Source of the DNA: Branchiostoma lanceolatum
Lineage: Eukaryota > Chordata > Leptocardii > Amphioxiformes > Branchiostomatidae
Length of the DNA stretch: 64,000 nt
Direction: 5' to 3'
Assembly: GCF_035083965.1 (NCBI RefSeq)
Contig: NC_089735.1
Coordinates: forward strand, 14,320,501 to 14,384,500
Positions 36,342 through 47,000 of this stretch are shown here, one piece after another. The notes beneath the pieces are model-generated. The model made no database searches and was not told the DNA's origin. It worked only from the letters and a program-made list of their open reading frames with translations. A program made the position numbers and the translations under genes. Positions within the stretch are counted from its first letter, which is position 1. Each line of letters begins with the position of its first letter.

Positions 36342-38193
36342 ATGAGTTCCGATAAAATACCTGCAGGGGGACCAGTGCCGGAGTGCGACCGAGGTCGCGG
36401 AGGACTTCATAGTTTAAAAACTGCCATGGGTCTTGTGATGCTAGGTCTGGTGGCCAGTCTTATGTTCCAGGTAATTTGTTCACTGGCCACGTACAACTCC
36501 GAGAACGTGCAGGCTATTGTCACCTTGCGTAAACGTGTCGCGGTTCTGGAGTCCAGAGGCCAAGACATGTTTCCCGAACGATCTGGTTGGTGTTATGATG
36601 CTAACCGTCTACTTTGTGACATTTTTGTCTTTTAAACAAGGTAATAAAGAAAAGTTATGACGATCCGTCACCCCCTTCTTGACTTATTCTCTTTCAAAGT
36701 CTGGAAAAAGTCGTCCCCTGCAGTTTCCAAAGAAGTTGCTAGGGGTCCGAAACTTACACTACTTCCTCACCCTCCCAAAACCTATCTACCACTCAAAAAG
36801 CATGCCCATAGCATGTTTAGAACACGAGATATCAAACCCAAAGTTTCGCTGCAGTACCATAAAAGCTGGTAGGGGACCAAAATCATTTTGAGGTCTTACC
36901 AAGACAGTCCATCTTGAGTTATCATGTTCACAGACAGACAGACAAACATACACACAAACACACACAAACATATTCATAACCTTGCACTGCACGAAATGGC
37001 CTCGTATCCCGGCGTATACGTACAGGGATTCCTCCGGAAATATTCCATATCCCGGTGCGGATTTAGCGTATCCGATATAATTAACGGATACGCTAAATCC
37101 GCACCGGGATATGGAATATTTCCGGAGGAATCCCTGTACGTATACGCCGGGATACGAGGCCATTTCGTCCAGTGTTGGCAAAGGTAATAATGTGGAAAGG
37201 TATCACACTTTCGTTGGAATGCTTAGTTATACCAATCTTCTCTATCTCAAAGAAATTGATATGGCCTATCCTTTTCTCCACATTTCCTGAATCAGTCACA
37301 GACTACTACAACTACTATGATGAACTGGCGCAGAGCATCTGTACAGCGTCCACCAACCAACCATCGTTCATTTTCGCCATCCGACGGGACTGCAGACCCA
37401 ACGGGGACGGTCTGATGTGTAACGCCATGTGCAAGTCCCGCAGAGCCGCCATGATATCAGCTGTCGGCAACCAGGGAAGGTTTGTTCGAAAGTTAACTAT
37501 TAGGAAAAGTTATTTTACTACATGGCTATGTTGATTCGATTATATGGATATCTGCATGCACATCAATTTTCTCTGTTACAAAGTGGCTGCTAAATGAGCA
37601 AATACTGTAAATGCATTTTAGTTTGCGTGGTTTTAATTTTGCGGAGTGTTCCTGGAGTGTTCCTGGTGGTTTTAAGTTCGCGTTTGAGACAATAGTAGAC
37701 AATGGGGTAGTAGACAAACAAAATTTTGTGGTGGTTTTAACTTTGTGGTGAAGAGCTTACTGCGAAAACCGTGAACATTTCTGCATTAACAGTATATGGC
37801 ATAGATTGCAAACAAATATCAAAAAACCAATACTGATGTTTTAGAATGCCAAAGTCAGTTCCAAAGTGGAAGAGGAAGATGTGAAGGAATAAGATTGTAT
37901 TTTGAAAACGTCATGACTTACCTAAATTGCTATCTGGTAGTTTTGGGATGTTTTCTGTAAGGTTCTGAAATGCCCCTTATTCTACTGTGTCTAACATCTG
38001 ATTTCTTTTCCACAGCACCTCAGAGTGCTTTGATGCCGTACATGTGTACAAGAATCGCCCAGTCCTTTCACCGGACCACGAGGCTGATGCTGGGAAAGTT
38101 GGCCTAGCGGCATATCGTTATTACAGTGGTGGCTGTACCTGGAGGGCTAACCACTGCGGACCCAACTACTGTTGCTGCCGTCTTCGCCCCTAG
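36342..38193 (+). CDS. Gene A: predicted type II membrane protein with novel Cys-rich C-terminal domain
   Basis: Family not recognised. Proposed exons 36342-36585, 37296-37479, 38016-38193 (stop TAG), 201 codons plus stop. A short cytoplasmic N-terminus (MSSDK, GPVPECDRG) is followed by one hydrophobic helix (about residues 27-48) and a heptad-like stretch (TLRKRVAVLES). Then comes a domain of about 120 residues with YYNYYDELAQSICTA, FAIRRDCRPNGDG, CNAMCKS, STSECFDAVHVY, RPVLSPDH and the ending GPNYCCCRLRP. Many cysteines and a single uncleaved anchor suggest a disulfide-rich ectodomain facing outward (inference). Exons 2 and 3 match those of gene B in length and phase. The end of exon 1 is the least certain point: the donor (tctg|gttggt) is weak, and furin and collagen exons like those of B were not found in the intron. 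Confidence 0.75.
36985..37174. mobile_element. Nearly perfect long hairpin element
   Basis: Arms of about 85 bp read from 'cactgcacgaaatggcctcg' on the left to 'cgaggccatttcgtccagtg' on the right with almost no mismatches, around a loop near 37075-37085. It lies in the first intron of gene A. A one-armed relative lies at 46243-46285. Such symmetry implies a recent origin or gene conversion between the arms. Confidence 0.9.
37603..37794. mobile_element. MITE with TACTGTAAATGCA ends
   Basis: 'tactgtaaatgcattttag' at the left and 'catttctgcattaacagta' at the right, with 'tgcgtggttttaattttgcg' inside and a short internal duplication ('gtgttcctgg' twice). In the second intron of gene A. Confidence 0.85.
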
Positions 38194-39234
38194 ACTAGAG
38201 CACTCTACTGCCTAACTCTGCTGTACAATTAACAGGGCAGTATTCTATGGTTGTGGTTAAGTTTTTGCATAGCTTTTAGCAGTTTCAAATGCTGTTTTAA
38301 AAACAAGACAGCAGCAACAAAATGCTCAAAACACCACCACCACAAAAACAAGATGGCCCCTGTGTGACGTCAAGTCCAACATGGAGGTGCGCATGGATGG
38401 CGATGAAATCAATACAGGTTTTGCTATCGCAAACCTGAAACAAGGGAGAATTTCTTTGGTCATATTGCAATTGTTTCTGCATGGGTTTTATCTAGATAAT
38501 GATGTTTTATGCAATTCACATTTTTCAAATCAAATTATTCACATTTCTCAAATCAAGTACAACAGATTTTAAGAGTCTCGATGCTACAGACAGATTTGAA
38601 AATTATTATTATTTCAGATGCAACAATCCCCACAATGCAAAAATAGGTAAATATATAAAAGACTGCTTTGTCATTAGGAAAGATAACGAAACTAAAGATT
38701 ACCCCCACTCAATTGTAACACTATATCAAATACTTATGCTAGCCCTTATTGTGTTAGTAATTAGGATATTAAATTTTGTCTTATGTTTAATAGTTGTTGC
38801 CATACATTGTACCATATACAATTGTTGTGCATATCAGTTTGAAGTGCAGACAAAGAAGGGACTACATGTTGCTTAAATGTATCTGCAGTTTATACTGATT
38901 AGAAGTGTGTAACAATAACCAAGAGAGTACAAGTATTTTGATGGTCATTTTGTTTCTGTATGTTTTTACCAGTTAGACATGCTTTACAAAATCAAGGGAG
39001 AGTACTTCTTTATCATTATTTCACTTGTCTCCGCAAGGTTTGTGCAAATTTGATGTAATGCACAATATGATAAACAATCTTCAGCACTAGTACTGTCATT
39101 AAAATCTATTAGTAATCAACCCAAAGTTAACGTAACATGACCAATTAACGTTTGATTTATTCAAAACGTTATTTATCTTAAAACCGCAAGGACAGAGCCA
39201 AATGTTAAACCAATGGGCAGAAATATCAGCTCTT

Positions 39235-39560
39235 CTAACAAGAAAAATGCATGGTTGCGCCGCCGTCGAAAATTCGAATACCTGATTCGGAGGCTGGAAT
39301 CAATGTTGTTACAGTTTTGTGTTCGAGGACACAAAACTCCCTAAACTTTTGGCTCATTCCGCATTGAAATGTTGGGTATAAGAGAAATAAAATACAACAC
39401 GGTGTATTTCGCATCACCCTCGGTCCCAGCCCTCCCGCGGGTAGGATCGCCCGACGGCCTACGGGCGTCTGGTGATTCTACCCGCTTGAGGGCTGGTACC
39501 TCGGGTGATACGAATCAGGAATACCCCGTGTTGTATTCCATATTGATCACCAAATCTTCA
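39235..39560 (-). mobile_element. Dispersed repeat with 'gaatacaacac' ends, reverse copy
   Basis: Read on the minus strand it shares 'caccgtgttgtattt', 'aaaactgtaacaacattgatt' and 'cgacggcggcgc' with the elements at 24060 and 58811. Its left part (39395-39545) is itself a hairpin: 'cggtcccagccctc' pairs with 'gagggctggtacc'. It is absent from the equivalent place in the B flank. Confidence 0.7.
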
Positions 39561-39710
39561 GAATATCTCATTACATCCTATCTAATCCTCCAACTTTCTT
39601 CTGGGTAAAAACCTTTAAGATACATGTACTTAAGTTAAGAAATACATGACATACAATGTCATGGATGAAAATAGTTTCATCGTACTGAAAAACAAAGAAT
39701 GTACTATCTC

Positions 39711-39824
39711 TTAGATAATCTTGCTATATAACAATAGTTCTTGTAATTTGAAGTGAGCAAAAGTCAGGAATGTTGGTCCGTCCTTGGTGCTGATCTTTGC
39801 TGTCTCTCTGTACACTTCTACCAA
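39711..39824 (-). pseudogene. Relic of the last Maf/ASMTL-like exon
   Basis: The acceptor 'ccccacag' and following bases match exon 51594-51532 of the Maf gene, but no other Maf exon lies nearby. The frame reads LVEVYRETAKISTKDG and stays open for 37 codons to a TAA at 39711-39713. The functional copy has two extra bases in a GA run (gagagaga) and therefore shifts frame and stops after 20 codons. The relic arose by the same duplication that made genes A and B. Confidence 0.8.
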
Positions 39825-40479
39825 CTGTGGGGAGGGGGGTGAAACAACAACGATAAGTATGCCACAAAGAATAGAAAAGTCCTTACCATTAATCTCCAAG
39901 CAGATGTTGGGTAGGGTAGGGTAGTACTATGTTAGGATAGAGTACTGACAGAAAAAAACAGCCGGTCAGACAATATTGTTCTGTTCACAGTTTGACACAT
40001 TTAGTGTTATGTTGAATGTACTTCTACGTTAGTTAACATGGATATTGTTTTTCTATTAATGACTTTTGATACGATCTAGCGTAATATACCGCCACATAAA
40101 ATTAGATATAAAGTGGCCCGTACACTAGCCTAACCAAATCGCGCTTCTAGCGGCCTTATAAGCAACTGTCAGTGACGTCCCCAGAACCCAAAATCTCCGT
40201 TCAAAAGATCAGGGCTGAGACCGGGAGGGTTTGCCGAACATTTCCCGAGCGGGTGTCAGTGATGATAAAGGAGGGTGGTAAACACAGGCTAGCCCGTACA
40301 CAATGTTCTGCCCTATATATAAGTCAATGTCCGCGTTTATAAACGGGTCGACGCGTATTTACCGAAATACACGAAATGCATAAAATACACATGAATATGG
40401 GTGGAATGTACCGAAATACTTTATGATTTGACGAGTAAAAGCACAGGTTGCTATATTTCGGCATAAATATTCTTTTTCT

Positions 40480-40745
40480 TGTCGTCAGAGTTATAAACCA
40501 AGGATTGATGTGTTCAAAAATTCGTATTTCCCGAGAACCATAGTAGAATGCATATGGAACTCGTTGTCATCAGATGCTGTAGGAACACCTTCACTAAGAA
40601 CGATTGCAGTCAGATGTGCAAAAGTTAGGTGTGACAGGCCATACAGTGTAATATAACCAGCTGCTGCCGCGCCGCGTGCCTGCGAAGCTGGTGTGTTACG
40701 CCGAAGGGCGGTTATACCGGCTATAAAGATACAGATACAGATACA
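40480..40745 (+). mobile_element. 3' end of a non-LTR retrotransposon (LINE)
   Basis: The frame reads SYFPRTIVE, then WNSL, then SSDAVGTPSL before a TAA at about 40660. That is the typical C-terminus after the reverse-transcriptase domain in jockey/CR1/L2-like LINEs. It is followed by a GC-rich 3' UTR ('cagctgctgccgcg') and a short (GATACA)n tail, 40727-40744. Everything upstream is missing (5' truncation). A second copy lies at 59775-60010. Confidence 0.65.
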
Positions 40746-41085
40746 GAACCTGTGATGTTTGCTCATCAAATCATACTGTATTTCCGAATCGGTAGGTTTC
40801 ACCCATCCTTATGTGTATTTCAGTAAATGCACGGACCGTATTTCAACTGGTCTTGTTCACGGTCATGAACTTACTTCCGCGTAAAGTTTAACATACCCCC
40901 CCCCCCCCGAGCTTCCATGCAACTCCTTATTTGGATGCGAGACGTCATATATGCATTGTCTTCAGTGAATCTGATCTTACCGTGACTGCGGTACATAAAA
41001 AGCCCTACATTTTCAAGTGCGTAGTGCTAGTAGCCTCATCAGGCGGAAGTTATTCTGAAGCAAGCTTCAAAGCAAAGGCTGAGAG

Positions 41086-44000
41086 ATGAGTTCCGAGAAA
41101 ATGCTCGTAGAGGGACCAGTGCCGGAGTACGACCGTGGTAGTAGGGAACAACATGCTTTACTAAAAACTGCCGTGGGTTTTTTGATGGGAGGTCTCGCGG
41201 TCAGTCTTATTTTCCAGGTAACGGCCATGTACAACTCAAACGACCAAACCGTCGCCGCCTTGCGTGAACGTATCGCTGTTCTGGAGACCAGAGTCCAAGA
41301 CATGTCGGTCTCTCCCGGGCAATCCGGCTGGACACAGGGCGCACAGGTAACGCCACAGGAGACCAGCGATGTCTACTATATTTATTGTACTTGTCGGCTT
41401 ATTTGGTTGACACTAACTTTAGAGGCATGCTTTTTCGAATTTCACTTCCTTGTCCGAGTTGTCGATTCTTTGTGTGGGAGCGTTTGGAACCGATACTCCC
41501 TGGAAAGAAGGAAGAAGGTTTATAACTGTTTTCACGCGCCTGTGCGTGTGTCAGTATGTGTGTGTGTGTGTGTGTGCGTGTGTGTGTGTGTGTGTGTGCG
41601 CGCGCGCGCGTGTGTGTATGTGTGTAACTTATTTTCCCCGCCCGTAGAAAAAAGTTTTACGGGGGCCACTTAACTTCCTTCCGAAGTGAGACCAACGCAA
41701 ATGGGAACTTGGCTATGAAAATGGCCTTTTTAACTTTAATTTTGGAAGATACGCGTATACGTAGTTATGTACGAATGGGCTATAGTATGACGTTCACTCC
41801 ACTAGGATTACAGCTATAACATCCAGTGACTTGGGTTGTTCTCAAGGAAGCCGAGACAGGTACCGGCAACACAGAAGCACACAAGAGGGCCAAAAGGCAG
41901 TCTGTGTCATCAGTCATTGGCCCCTGCAAAGATGGTAAAGACGGAAGGGACGGAAGAGACGGCAGAGATGGGACACCTGGCGTACAAGGTCCACCTGGAT
42001 GCTGTTACAATAGTAGTTATTTACAGGTAAGTCAAGTACGCCTAGTAAGTCAAGAAAGAAAAGGCAGCACTCCAAAATGTGCAACTACAGGCTCTCAAAT
42101 CAAAAGAAGACAAAGTTGTAAAATTTCTGACATGACTGAAGATACTTGTTCATTGGGCTAAGTAATCCTATGATCATTAACTATGATCTGTTATATTTGT
42201 AGTTCCTAAATGTAAAAAGCGCTAATGTAAACCTGTCAAAAGAATCCTGCATCCCTCTAAATAGGGTCTAAATTCTGTGTTTTAAATTCGCTGTTGAAGC
42301 AATACTGTAGCACATTTAGTCATACAAACCGGGACCCTTAAGGGCAACAAGTCGGAAACATGTCTCGCGAAGGTAAATGAACCAAACGGTCATTTTCAAC
42401 AGAAAATGAGCAACTGATATTCGGCTACCTGGATAATGGTACCGTATACTAGTGACTCAAAAAGACAAAATACGCTGTGTCAGGTACCCTATTAGTACCC
42501 CTGTAGTTGTAGTTTAAGATACTGTCTGTAATAGTAGTACAGTACATACCACTGTTGTTGTAATCATTTGCAATGTTATCAATCGTACATGGGCCTGCAT
42601 ACCGCCATTGGCGCATATCTCCCACTCAGGTTTCCTTTTGTGTCTTGTATATCTTCACATACCACATCAGCACAGCATAAACCGTGGGATGATAGTAAAG
42701 ATGGGGTCAAATAGTTTGTTTAGTAAGCCTCTCTCCTAATATGTATGGAAATAAGTGGAGGAGAGTTTCACTACACGATTCCAACACATTTCCATTAGAT
42801 CTCCTTTCCATTCAATTTCAACACTTAATTCATCATATTTAGTTACGTTTATGATATTGACGATGACATAGCTGCTCACGGTGTAAAATGGTAACATCGT
42901 CTTTATTTCTTATGAATGAGACAACATACAATGCGTAGTATCAAATGAACTTGGCTCCTAGCCATGTTTTAAGTGTTCAGATCCAACAGATATACCGGTG
43001 CCTGACTTCTCCTGCGCTGACAAGTAATAGATGCATAGATAGCTGATGGGAGTGGCCAAGATATCTGGATATAACAGCAGTCCCGCCCACCGAGGGGTTT
43101 CTAGTCTCCCCGAGGGCGAAGCCCGAGTGGAGACTAGAAACCCCAAGGTGGCCGGACTGCTGTTATATCCAGATATCGAGGCCAATAGCAATACCGTCAG
43201 CTATCTAATTTATCCCATGGCATACTTCCCCGAAGCTTCCCTAGTTCAGCAGCTCTACTAAACGTTACTTTGTTTTGCCCTGAAAGTCAAGAAATCTCTC
43301 TTTTTGCTGGACATGCTGACAAACAAGTAACAGCTGCAAGGCCCGCACAGACAAGGCTAGTAAAACCCCTATATAAAACCTCCTTGGTAAAACATATGGG
43401 GAGAGTCCCAAATCCCCGGGCAATTAGAAATCAGAGCAGGGATTGGTCAGAATAGGTCACATGGTTATATCACCCTGATCACACTCAGTTTTTGGCGACG
43501 CCTCAGGGGCGAGCCAAATGATATAGTATTGTGTGCAGATTGCAAGAATTCTAGATATTGTACAGGCATTTGTCCAGGGGTACGCGGTATGTCGCCTGTA
43601 ATGGTGTAGTATTGTGTGCAGTTTTGGAGCATTCTCGGAATTTTAAAGGCATTTGTCCAGAGGTATGTGTTAACAGGAATTTATAGCCAACAGGAATGTT
43701 GGTATGTTTGTGTCCTGGGACAGAAAGGTTTTTCTGTCCATACACCTAATGTGATTATAGTAGACTTGCATTGAGATCGTTCTTATTTATCTGTGTGGAG
43801 CACTGCGTCTTGAATTGGGATTGTTCCTATTCGTCATGTGGAGCACTTACAGTGGCACCTCCATACAAAGCACTGAAGGACAAGGTAAAAGCCAATCCAT
43901 GCCATATTGAGAAGTTTAAATACATTCTACTAGTATATGCGTTTATTGATTTGATGACACTGTGCCGATATAGTTTTATCAACATTCGGTAGAGGTGCTT

Positions 44001-47000
44001 ACAAAAATGGTAACGTTGTATGTTACTGTACCTTTATCTGCTTTCATTGCATGTTATATTTCTTGTCAGGCAAAAATTCAGCCTGAAGACTGGGATATAG
44101 TGTTGTCCACCCTCTCGGGGCGTACTCAAATCCTTCAACATACACCGGGCTTATCTGTATTTGTGTTATGTATGTTTTGAATATTTGTTTGAGTGTGGTA
44201 GTAGGGACTGGTCCACCTGCATGTGTGTCATTACTAATGAGTTTTATGTTGTGAAATGTTAGTTCTAATGGATGTGGCTTTAGAGATGTGTAGGATTTAT
44301 GCAATACATGGAACAGAGGCTTGCCCGGTAATGAACACAAGACACTGGTTCAACGCTGCCGAGGAGAGTGAGGTTAAAGAATCTTTTAGACATAAAGTCT
44401 GAACATCACTGAAGACCCTACCCTACTGTACTCTACTCATGATTTCCGCCCTGTTCTGGCCTTTGTTATTTACATGTTGTAGTTACAGGTTCATAACCCC
44501 ATGGCCTATTTGGTGCTTAATATGTAGAACTGCTAATCGAAAAAAAGCTTAACAGAGTTGACCTGTTTCTGTTATCAGCTCCTGGTTTGATTAAATATAC
44601 AAGTCCACAGTACCTTTGGTCCAATTGTTCTTCGCTTACACAGACCCACCGACTCCCATTCTACCATCCTGGCAAGCTGCCCTCCCAGCCCGGTATAGTG
44701 TGTATACCGTGAAAGGGGAAATGTTCGCTGTGGTCTTAAAGTTTGTTTTTTTTGTGACGACCTCTGAAGTGTATTTAGCTTAAAACAACCACCAATATTT
44801 CTTCTTCCTGCATACCTGCTTGTATCAACCACACACTTAAACAAAAATGCAGATTACTCTACATTATCTATCTACTGCAAAATAAAACCTTTGCAAACAT
44901 ATCCAGTCTTACCGTACCTGATTTACGATGTGAGTCCTAGTTCGTGGGTCCTGTGTGTAGACTGTTTAAGTGGAAACCTGACTCAACTTTTCTTTGTCAA
45001 CAATCCCTGTTCCTCACATGGCTGTACGGTTGAAATGTCAAATCTGGTTATTTTGGTTCCTATGGTTTATTAAAATGTGGTTGCTAGGAAGGAATTATTA
45101 TCAGATGGTTACCATCTGGATTCGTTGGAATGCGGATATAGAGATGTGTATCAATTGGAGACAGGAGTGTCTCTTGGGTCCATCGGAATGAGAATGTTAA
45201 TCCCTTGCATACCTTGGATTGTGGATGTAGAGATCTGTATCAGTTGGAAGAAGAGATTGTCTCTTGGGACCATCGGAATGAGGAATGTTCTCAACCATTG
45301 GCATGTGGCTGGTATGTGGCATGTGGCATTGGCATGTCACAGGCAAGCAAATATGCGTTGCATTTCATGATGGGCAATGTTGAGCCTGGATCATATCTGC
45401 GCTGCTATGGCCTTTGTTTAAAGTGTTGTTATTTACATGTGATTGTTAATTATGGGTGTGTATAAAGGACATGTGGTGTATATGTTGGGCCACAGTTGGG
45501 GTTCATTGGACAGTTTGAAATATTTCATTCACAAGTTTACGTACAAGTTTGACTTAAAACGTTTGTTCTTTTCAATGTGTTTTATACGCTGTCAACCACT
45601 GTTTATGGTTTCATTCATTTTCAAGCAGATGTTGTGTGATTAGATTAGATTTCATCCATCTCCAAGCAGATGTGTGTTTCGATCTATTCACCTCCAAGCA
45701 GATATTGTTCAATTCGATTTCATTAAACTCCAAACAGATGTTATGCGAGTTGATGTCATCCATCTCCAAGCAGATGTTGTGTGATTAGATTTAATTCATC
45801 TCCATGCAGATGTTGTGTGATCAGCTTTCATTAAACTCCAAGCAGATGTTCTGTGGTTAGATGTCGTCCATCTCCAAGCAGATTATAAGCTTTCATTCAT
45901 CTCCAAGCAGATGTTGTGATTAGCTTTCATTGTGATTAGCTTTCATTTATCTCCAAGCAGTTGTTGTGATTAGCTTTCATTGTAACTAGCTTTCATTAAT
46001 CTCCAAGCAGATGTTGTGTGATTAGGCTTCATTTATCTCCAAGCAGATGTTGTGTGATTAGGTTTCATTCATCTCCAAGCAGATATTGTGTGATCAGATT
46101 TCATTAAACTCCTGTCATCAATGTGAAGGCAGGTGTTGGTTGAAAGATAGTTATGCCAAAGGTTACTCAGGTAACAGGTTTGTGACCCCATAACCTATAC
46201 TCATTTGGTGCTTATTAAGTGGAAACATGACTCAAGTTGTCACTGCACGAAATGGCCTCGGATCCCAGCGGATACGTACAGCAATTTACAGTACCACAGA
46301 CATAATACATTAACACATCACCCGCAACAACAACCGTCGCCATGGCAATGTCATTTTTCCATTGCCACTCTTGTTCTATATATATCAGGTGTATTTGCAG
46401 CCAGTGCCACAGGCAGGTACCCAATGTGTAGGGTAATGAGGCTGTTTAACGTGTTCGAGGCACCTCCTCGAGCACGGGACCCCCGTTTTACGTCCCTCCC
46501 GGAAGACGATTTCGTGGAAAGCTTCGTGAGGCTACAGCAATCCGGACGTCCTTGGTTGGTCCCCCATCCAAGCACTGTCCGGACCGCGCGTTGCTTAACT
46601 TCCGAGATCGAGGGATCGGGTGTATCCAACGCGCCACGCGGCCACAGATATCACTCACACTTTTCTGATATCCCACGCTATGTGGATATAACCACAGAAA
46701 ATTGGGGCTTCCCATTGGCTGAGGGGAAGTAGCCATGGGCTAATGATTTAGTAAACAAACCGTCTGTGCCATGCATATGCATGCATTGAGCGTAACTGTC
46801 ACGGATCCCAGCCTCTATAAACATTCGTGCAACGCACTTGTCAGGGGTTTACCAAGTTAAGTTACAAAATACTTCTTGGGCTGTAATACGGTACAACGTA
46901 ATTCTGTTCAAGCAGATAGATCCGAAAACAGAGCCTTCTAGCTTTAGGCGAAGGTAATAAACGGAATGTAAACCGTATCAGTGCTTGGTTCTTGGTCAGA

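Larger units (their letters stand above)
38240..39990. repeat. Segmental duplication, copy downstream of gene A
   Basis: Blocks here recur in order at 50262-51800 downstream of gene B: 'ttgtttctgcatgggttttat', 'gtttctgtatgtttttacca', 'cacttgtctccgcaa', 'gcaaatttgatgtaatgca', 'ttacatcctatctaatcctc' and the Maf last-exon relic. The duplication therefore covers the gene plus about 1.7 kb of 3' flank. Between the blocks, each copy has its own transposon insertions. Confidence 0.85.

Noticed and set aside
36985..37187. Symmetric 87- and 131-codon frames around 37.0 kb on both strands
   Set aside because: The same peptide appears in both because the DNA is a hairpin; not a gene.
41347..41673. Continuation of gene B exon 1 beyond 41346 (195-codon frame)
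   Set aside because: It passes a consensus donor and then translates a GT microsatellite.
46535..46640. 5S rRNA gene
   Set aside because: Only the internal promoter region resembles 5S, with many changes, and it is joined to a SINE tail.
46205..46732. 175-codon plus-strand open frame
   Set aside because: It runs across the one-armed hairpin and the 5S-type SINE; no protein character.
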